A DNA stretch of 60,044 nucleotides, taken from the NCBI RefSeq assembly GCF_014695975.1, contig NZ_JACJPI010000031.1:1-60044 (forward strand). The letters are read 5' to 3'. Both the position numbers and the translations under genes were made by a program. The DNA comes from Leptolyngbya sp. FACHB-321. GTDB lineage: Bacteria > Cyanobacteriota > Cyanobacteriia > Leptolyngbyales > Leptolyngbyaceae. This document shows, piece after piece, positions 54,915-60,044 of the stretch (its first letter is position 1; every line of letters begins with the position of its first letter). Below the pieces are notes generated by a model. It was not told where the DNA came from and searched no databases. It saw nothing but the letters and a program-made list of their open reading frames with translations.

Positions 54915-55280
54915 ATGGCGCTTGATATCATAGGACCCACAAAGCGAAGTGCGATTACGGATGAGGATCTGGATCTCTTTACAATGATCCAAGCTTTCGA
55001 TATCAAAGCATCACAGTTTAAGATCATTCGGGAGAGATTTTATCAAAATCCATACGTTGATGTTCCAACCTGGCTTAGCGAAATCCATCAACTTCGAGAT
55101 GTTTATTTTGAACAGCTAATCAAGGAAAAGAATGTTCGCGCTAAAGACTCTATAGTAAGAGAACAGATTTTGGCACGCTTGAGACAAAATGACCAATGGA
55201 TGCTTAAATTTGATGAGCTAATCGCGGTATGCGAGGACGCAATCGCCGCTGATCAAGGCTTGCGATTCCTCAGTGATTGA
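54915..55280 (+). CDS. Hypothetical helical protein
   Basis: 121 residues, acidic, no signal or membrane segment. Reads as helices throughout (DEDLDLFTMIQAFDIKASQF, TWLSEIHQLRDVYFEQLIKE, REQILARLRQNDQWMLKFDE). Start ATG 54915 (MALDIIGPTKRSAIT). No family recognised. It shares strand and base composition with the membrane protein upstream; a functional link is inferred only from proximity. Confidence 0.6.
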   Translation: MALDIIGPTKRSAITDEDLDLFTMIQAFDIKASQFKIIRERFYQNPYVDVPTWLSEIHQLRDVYFEQLIKEKNVRAKDSIVREQILARLRQNDQWMLKFDELIAVCEDAIAADQGLRFLSD

Positions 55281-55323
55281 CCAAGCGTTTGGTGCAGTTA
55301 CTGACCATCAACTGACTCAATGC

Positions 55324-55983
55324 CTAAAGCGTATTCACACAATCGGGGCTGTCATTCGTAGCACGATTAACTAGCGTGCTAACACGATCGCCTCGCATTA
55401 AAGCTGCATCATAAGGATGCAGCAGAGTGTGATGATCAGGGATTTCGGTTGGGTCTAGCCAGCGATCATACTCTTCTGGGGCAAGAATTACAGGCATACG
55501 ATCGTGGATGGGCTGCAACAGTTCATTCGCCTGCGTAGTAAGAATGGTGCAGGTTTCAACGGCAGTATCATCACCCTGCCAGCGTTCCCATAATCCTGCA
55601 AAAGCAAAGGGTTGTCGATCACTTAACTGAAAGTAGTAGGGTTGCTTCGTCTTGTGATCGATCCGGTGCCATTCATAAAAGCCGTCTGCCAGAATCAAAC
55701 AACGCCGCTGCTTGAACGCAGCACGAAACGATGGTTTTTCGGCAACGGTTTCAGCGCGAGCGTTAATTAGCTTTGCCCCGATCGTCAAATCCTTTGCCCA
55801 ACCGGGTACCAAGCCCCATCGAAACAAGCGCACCTGTCGAGAATGTGTAGGCGCAGCAGCGATCGCCATAACCGCTTGCGTGGGCGCAACGTTGTAGCGT
55901 GGTGTCCACTCTGGAAGCGTTTCGAGTTGAAAGGTCTCAGCAAGCGCATTCGCTGATTGAGTAAGGCTAAACCGTCCGCACAT
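55324..55983 (-). CDS. yedK: SOS response-associated peptidase, YedK/HMCES family
   Basis: 219 residues. Catalytic Cys2 at the mature N-terminus (MCGRFSLTQ), conserved RYNVAPTQAVMAI, GLVPGWAKD, KLINARAETVAEKPSF, active-site Glu in CLILADGFYEWHR and His in HDRMPVILAPEEYDRWLDP. These proteins cross-link to abasic sites in single-stranded DNA through Cys2, protecting the genome during replication. All key residues are present. Confidence 0.95.
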   Translation of the reverse strand: MCGRFSLTQSANALAETFQLETLPEWTPRYNVAPTQAVMAIAAAPTHSRQVRLFRWGLVPGWAKDLTIGAKLINARAETVAEKPSFRAAFKQRRCLILADGFYEWHRIDHKTKQPYYFQLSDRQPFAFAGLWERWQGDDTAVETCTILTTQANELLQPIHDRMPVILAPEEYDRWLDPTEIPDHHTLLHPYDAALMRGDRVSTLVNRATNDSPDCVNTL

Positions 55984-56083
55984 GGGTACACGCTGGCATA
56001 ATCAGCTTTAAGGTTTGAACGTTAAGTTATACCTTCAAAACTTACACGTTTGTACTGAAAGCGCTCCCCCTCTCAAGCTAGAT

Positions 56084-56458
56084 TCAAGCTGCTGTAAGGA
56101 CAGTTTCGATCGGGAACCCAACGGCTTTCCACGCTGACACGCCTCCCCGGATTTCAGACACATGACGATAGCCTACTGTCCGAAGTTGACTAGCAATTAG
56201 CGCAGTGTCCTCGTCGGTTTCGCCATAAACATAAAGGTCACGGTTCAATGGCAGACTGGCTAAAGCACGATCAATCAACTCATCCGCAGGCATCGAAATA
56301 GCCCCAACAATATGGCTAGCATTAAACAGCACGCGATCGCGCACATCCAAAATCGTTAGCGCTGGCTTACCCCAATCAAGGCGTGCCTTGAGGTCATAAA
56401 CGAGCGATCGTGACTGTAGCGGTTGAGGAATAGGAATGATACCGAAGAGATGGTGCAT
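56084..56458 (-). CDS. Rhodanese-fold protein lacking the catalytic cysteine
   Basis: About 124 residues from ATG 56458 (MHHLFGIIPIPQPLQ); an ATG at 56494 adds 12. Rhodanese landmarks: LTILDVRDRVLFNASHIVGAISMPADEL and the C-terminal VSEIRGGVSAWKAVGFP. At the active-site loop, where rhodaneses have a Cys after a hydrophobic strand, the text is DLYVYGETDEDTALIA, with Gly in place of Cys, so sulfur transfer is unlikely. It may act as a binding or regulatory module. Confidence 0.85.
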   Translation of the reverse strand: MHHLFGIIPIPQPLQSRSLVYDLKARLDWGKPALTILDVRDRVLFNASHIVGAISMPADELIDRALASLPLNRDLYVYGETDEDTALIASQLRTVGYRHVSEIRGGVSAWKAVGFPIETVLTAA

Positions 56459-56660
56459 GAGGATCTTCTGCCAGCGATACCTGCAATGTAACAAGTTAAT
56501 TTACAATTTGCAAAAATTTGTGCTGAAACGTTTACAAATTTCCCTGCTTATGCAGCTTTACTTAGAGCTAACGCATATTTGAGTGCGATCAGTCTTCTAG
56601 ACACAATTCAATATGTCTTTGCTTAAGGGATAAAGGGCAAGGTCAACAGCTTAATTTCCA

Positions 56661-56693
56661 GCCCTTTAGCCTTCTGCCTTCTGCCTTCCTGCA
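56661..56693. repeat. YCTGCCT heptamers upstream of the geranylgeranyl-reductase-like gene
   Basis: About three copies (CTTCTGCCTTCTGCCTTCCTGC) after CCCTTTAGC, some 40 bp before the start codon. Same family as the gene-internal repeats. Confidence 0.7.
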
Positions 56694-56732
56694 TAGTGTT
56701 AACTGGAAGAAGCGTCTAGAGGAACTGAACTA

Positions 56733-57983
56733 GTGTTGAACTATGACCTCATTGTTTGCGGTGCGGGTCCAGCAGGGGCAATTGCGGCAACGAGCGCAGC
56801 CCAGGCAGGACTAAAAGTTGCCTTGCTAGAAAAGCACATTCTGCCACGACACAAGACTTGCGGTGGCGGAACACCAATGGTGATGCAGGCGTTTCTACGT
56901 GACCTTATACCAGAAGCGTTTGTAGAAGCGACAGTACTGTCAATGCGCCATACGTGGAACTTTGGCGATCCTTATCTGGCGAACATTAATGCACCAGGAG
57001 CCGATCGCCCCCTTTCCCTTTGGATGGTGCAGCGTTCCCTTTTTGACAATGCCCTGGCACAGCGAGCCGCCCAAGCAGGAGCCGACTTACGCGATGGTTT
57101 AGCCGTGCGTTCGATCGTGGTGGAGGGCGATCGGGTGCGCGTCTCTGCCCAGGCAGGCAAAACGCATGGCACTTTAAGTAAGGGAGATGCCTTTGTAGCA
57201 ACCGCACGCACGGTCATTGGTGCGGATGGAGCCAACGGCATTACGGCAAATGCGGCTAACCTGCGCCAAAAGCGGTCGATCGCGCTGGGCATGGAGGTCG
57301 AATTTCCGCACGAATGGGGCACTGGACACCCTGACCTGCGACCAGATGTTGCTCACCTGGAGTATGGTGCGGTGAAGCGTGGCTATGCTTGGGTCTTCCC
57401 TAAAGCCGAGCACTTAAATATTGGTGCGGGCTTGTTTCGTCCGACCCGTCAAGATGCTCGTAGTGACCGTCAGGCACGGAACGAATTGCGGCAAGCCATT
57501 CTCCATTATCTAGAGGCACTTCAACTGCCACACGATCCGGCACAGATGAGATTTCATGCTCATCCTCTGCCCCTCTGGAGTGGTAAAGAACAATTGCATA
57601 CCCGCGATGGGCGAATTCTGCTGGTTGGCGATGCCGCAGGGCTAATCAATCCCTTCTTTGGTGATGGGCTTTTGCACGCCGTGAAGAGTGGCGCGATCGC
57701 TGCCGAATGCGTTGCAGGGAATGCAGTAGAAAGATACAGCGATCGCATTCACACTGAGTTTGCTGCCAACTTCGATGCTGCCCTGAACCTGGCACGCTTT
57801 TTCTACCAATACCCTGGCGTTTGCTACAAGTACGGAGTCAAAAACCCCAAAGCCGCTCGTCTGGCAACCGAATTGCTCTGTGGCGAACTCTCCTTCAACA
57901 GCATCTTTGGTCGAGCCGTGAACCGCATTCGGCGATCGATGACAGACGGCTTCTTAGGGCACAGTGCTAGCAGTGAAGTGTAA
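56733..57983 (+). CDS. Geranylgeranyl reductase family FAD-dependent oxidoreductase
   Basis: 416-residue flavoprotein. FAD motif DLIVCGAGPAGAIAATSAAQAG, LLEKHILPRHKTCGGG (the PxxKxCGG signature of the family), GADGANGITANAA, AWVFPKAEHLNIGAG, and GDAAGLINPFFGDGLLHAVKSG. ChlP-type enzymes reduce the geranylgeranyl chain of chlorophyll; this sequence is related but probably a distinct paralogue, so the substrate (isoprenoid chain) is uncertain. Start is GTG 56733 or the next codon TTG; no ATG is suitably placed. Confidence 0.85.
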   Translation: MLNYDLIVCGAGPAGAIAATSAAQAGLKVALLEKHILPRHKTCGGGTPMVMQAFLRDLIPEAFVEATVLSMRHTWNFGDPYLANINAPGADRPLSLWMVQRSLFDNALAQRAAQAGADLRDGLAVRSIVVEGDRVRVSAQAGKTHGTLSKGDAFVATARTVIGADGANGITANAANLRQKRSIALGMEVEFPHEWGTGHPDLRPDVAHLEYGAVKRGYAWVFPKAEHLNIGAGLFRPTRQDARSDRQARNELRQAILHYLEALQLPHDPAQMRFHAHPLPLWSGKEQLHTRDGRILLVGDAAGLINPFFGDGLLHAVKSGAIAAECVAGNAVERYSDRIHTEFAANFDAALNLARFFYQYPGVCYKYGVKNPKAARLATELLCGELSFNSIFGRAVNRIRRSMTDGFLGHSASSEV

Positions 57984-58046
57984 CCTTGATCCTCAAGTCA
58001 GTGCGAACCCTGCCATGACACTCATAAATTGCCTAGACTGGAACTT

Positions 58047-59789
58047 ATGAGAGCGGGAATTGCAGCCTTACCATCAGACGTTGTGCATCTCATTGCAGCA
58101 GGCGAAGTGATTGATTCGCTGGCAGCAGTGGTACGAGAACTAGCAGAAAATGCTCTGGATGCAGGTGCAACTCGCATTACCATTGCGCTTTCTCCGGAAC
58201 ACTGGCGCATTCGCGTGGCTGATAATGGCAGTGGCATGGCTTTGGCAGACCTGAAGCAAGCAGCTGCACCTCACAGTACCAGCAAAATTCGGTCTAGCCA
58301 GGATCTTTGGCAGCTTACCAGTTTAGGATTTCGGGGCGAAGCATTGCATAGCCTTGCTCAACTCGCAACGTTAGAAATTCTCAGCCGCTCAAATGATGCG
58401 GAGGCAGGCTGGCACGTTACCTATGACTCTCAAGGCACACCGTTGCAAGTAGACCCAGTGGCGATCGCACCAGGAACCGTCGTCATTGTTGATCATCTCT
58501 TTGGCACCTGGACAGCCCGTCGTCATGGTTTACCACCTCTTGCCCAACAGCTACGCGCTGTACAGACCATCATTCATCAGCTAGCACTCTGCCATCCGCA
58601 CGTTACCTGGCAGGTACGGCAGAGCGATCGGGATTGGTTTCAGCTCTGGTCTGGCAAAACAGCTCGACACATCCTGCCCCAGATACTGCGCGATGTGCAG
58701 CCAGGAGATTTGCAGGAGTTGACGCTCACAGTGCCTAACTTAGATGAAGACATAGAGATGATTGATGTCTTCAGCCCTTCACCCCTTGACTCCTCTACCC
58801 TTTATCTCCTCCTTGGTCTGCCCGATCGGTGCCACCGCCACCGACCGGACTGGGTACGCGTCGCTTTTAATGGGCGCGTTGTGCAGATGCCAGAATTAGA
58901 GCAGACGCTTCTGGCAGGGTTTCGGCAAACGGTGCCCCGCGATCGCTTTCCCCTTTGCTTTGTTCATCTCCAGGTGCCGCCTGAACAAATTGACTGGAAC
59001 CGCCATCCCGCCAAGTCTGAAATCTATTTACACCATTTAGCTGACTGGCGCGAACAGATTTCCAACGCGATCATGCAGGCACTTCGGCTTAGCCCCATTA
59101 ACCTTACAGACACACTTTACTCTCAGCGAACGGGAACGCTGCTAAAAACGGCTGAAGCAGAAAGCGGCTATGGCAGTAGAAGAATTCAGGAAGTGGAGGA
59201 GGCAGGGGAGGCAGGGGGCGAGAGCATTCAAAATTCAGCCCTTCACTCCAATTCTCTCAAGGCGATCGCCCAAGTCCATAACACCTACATCCTCGCTGAA
59301 TACCCTGGTGGCATTTGGCTGATTGAACAACACATCGCCCATGAACGAGTGCTATACGAGCAGTTGTGCGATCGTTGGCAGCTTGTAACCTTAGAACCTG
59401 CCGTCATTCTGCCTCAACTCACCATCGCGCAAGTGGAGCAATTGCAACGTCTAGGGTTAGAAGTGGAACCATTTGGCGAACAGGTCTGGATGGTGCGATC
59501 GGCTCCCGCCTTGCTGGCACAGCGGGAAGATTGCCCAGCGGCATTGCTGGAACTTAGCCTGGGCGGAGACTTACAGGCTGCACAGGTTGCGACAGCCTGT
59601 CGCAGCGCCATCCGCAATGGGACATCACTGACTCAGCAAGAGATGCAAACCCTGCTGAATCAATGGCAGCAAACTCGTAACCCACGCACCTGCCCGCATG
59701 GTCGCCCCATCTGCCTCACGTTGGAAGAATCATCGTTATCACGCTTCTTTCGTCGTCATTGGGTTATTGGCAAGAGCCACGGAATTTAG
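58047..59789 (+). CDS. mutL: DNA mismatch repair protein MutL
   Basis: About 580 residues from ATG 58047 (MRAGIAALPSDVVHLIAAGE); a TTG at 58029 would add six. GHKL ATPase motifs: VRELAENALDAGATRI, VADNGSGM, HSTSKI, SLGFRGEALHSLAQLA. The C-terminal dimer/endonuclease domain has EQHIAHERVLYE (variant of DQHAxxExxxxE), ACRSAIRNG and CPHGRPICL, so latent nicking activity is likely though the first Asp is Glu. A short in-frame GGAGGCAGGGGA repeat (nt 59190-59256) lies in the linker between the two domains. Confidence 0.95.
   Translation: MRAGIAALPSDVVHLIAAGEVIDSLAAVVRELAENALDAGATRITIALSPEHWRIRVADNGSGMALADLKQAAAPHSTSKIRSSQDLWQLTSLGFRGEALHSLAQLATLEILSRSNDAEAGWHVTYDSQGTPLQVDPVAIAPGTVVIVDHLFGTWTARRHGLPPLAQQLRAVQTIIHQLALCHPHVTWQVRQSDRDWFQLWSGKTARHILPQILRDVQPGDLQELTLTVPNLDEDIEMIDVFSPSPLDSSTLYLLLGLPDRCHRHRPDWVRVAFNGRVVQMPELEQTLLAGFRQTVPRDRFPLCFVHLQVPPEQIDWNRHPAKSEIYLHHLADWREQISNAIMQALRLSPINLTDTLYSQRTGTLLKTAEAESGYGSRRIQEVEEAGEAGGESIQNSALHSNSLKAIAQVHNTYILAEYPGGIWLIEQHIAHERVLYEQLCDRWQLVTLEPAVILPQLTIAQVEQLQRLGLEVEPFGEQVWMVRSAPALLAQREDCPAALLELSLGGDLQAAQVATACRSAIRNGTSLTQQEMQTLLNQWQQTRNPRTCPHGRPICLTLEESSLSRFFRRHWVIGKSHGI
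59190..59256. repeat. In-frame GAGGCAGGG repeat in the mutL linker
   Basis: Copies of GGAGGCAGGG (59198-59217), followed by TTCAGCCCTTCACTCC, translated as EVEEAGEAGGES ... ALHSNS. Lies in the naturally variable linker of MutL. Confidence 0.65.
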
Positions 59790-59844
59790 TGTGTGGGCAT
59801 GACTGCGGGAATACCTTGCTGGAAAGGGCACACCTTGTTGAAAA

Positions 59845-59884
59845 AAGGGCGATCGCTCCAATAACTATGGGAGCGATCGCCCTT
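59845..59884. terminator. 15-bp hairpin containing HIP1, downstream of mutL
   Basis: AAGGGCGATCGCTCC (59845-59859) and GGAGCGATCGCCCTT (59870-59884) are perfect inverted copies with a 10-nt loop. Each arm contains the HIP1 octamer GCGATCGC. It lies 55 bp after mutL and ~50 bp before the end of the minus-strand transposase, so it may terminate both directions. Confidence 0.55.
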
Positions 59885-59933
59885 CCGCTTACTCTAAGTA
59901 GCTAGGTGTGATTATTGATAACGTCAGTTCGGG

Positions 59934-60044
59934 TTAAGCCGGAAGGAGCAAATTGTGGTCAAGGGCAATGGATGGCTTCTTTGGCTGATGGCAATAGGCA
60001 ATCAATCCGCCCAAGATATTGACAAAGCAATTGACTGGAGAACG
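59934..60044 (-). mobile_element. Transposase C-terminal end, possibly IS982 family (partial)
   Basis: The minus-strand frame enters from the right edge and stops with TAA at 59934-59936, giving 36 residues: [20 protein letters not shown] then [16 protein letters not shown]. The text resembles the C-terminal helix and tail ([13 protein letters not shown]) of cyanobacterial transposases, most like IS982. Only the tail is in the window. Confidence 0.5.

Overview
This is a chromosomal segment of a cyanobacterium, most likely a filamentous, non-marine one. Evidence seen directly: the HIP1 palindrome GCGATCGC occurs throughout both strands. The genes include cyanobacteria/plastid-type ndhO, ycf20 (DUF565), the ARC6-like division gene ftn2, a CRTISO-type carotenoid isomerase relative, and the hfq-dapF neighbourhood. 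Heptanucleotide tandem repeats of the STRR kind are abundant. I found no rRNA, tRNA or CRISPR array. Transposase 3' ends lie at both window edges.

Layout. 1-9 kb: transposase tail, secreted TPR protein, ABC ATPase followed by rsmG (16S rRNA m7G methylation), then a reverse-strand run of RhlE-like helicase, CRTISO-like oxidoreductase and valS. 9-10.5 kb: accessory patch with a Uma2 protein, a small gene broken by an in-frame stop, and its overlapping partner. 10.5-17.5 kb: a J-domain/TPR/WD40 protein, a cytochrome b plus Tat-exported molybdopterin enzyme pair, a membrane-anchored unknown, ycf20, aminopeptidase P and a second Uma2 protein. 17.9-21.2 kb: HtrA-type protease, peptide deformylase, half-size TauE/SafE permease, Nudix hydrolase and a DUF3531 protein. 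21.3-24.9 kb: divergent hopanoid genes hpnB and shc. 25-31.3 kb: RusA-like resolvase, then divergent treS-maltokinase fusion and malQ (alpha-glucan/maltose/trehalose metabolism). 31.4-34.2 kb: SAM methyltransferase, an overlapping TOPRIM plus PD-(D/E)XK nuclease pair, and two small degenerate reading frames. 34.2-60 kb: mostly housekeeping: birA, VOC protein, purL, purF, glyA, AEC transporter, ftn2, pdhA, ndhO, mdh, dapF, hfq, oligopeptidase B, class II aldolase, a pair of unknown genes, yedK/HMCES, a rhodanese fold lacking its cysteine, a geranylgeranyl-reductase-like flavoprotein and mutL.

Two things stand out. First, heptamer repeats (GGGGAGT and GGCAGAR types, open in all six frames) sit not only between genes but in frame inside conserved genes: rsmG, valS, hpnB (two places), shc, purL, mutL and probably treS. 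They give unrelated proteins the same short peptides ([13 protein letters not shown]). Second, the tightly coupled TOPRIM + PD-(D/E)XK nuclease cassette at 32.6-33.8 kb, beside decaying small genes, is the best candidate for an undescribed defence-like system.
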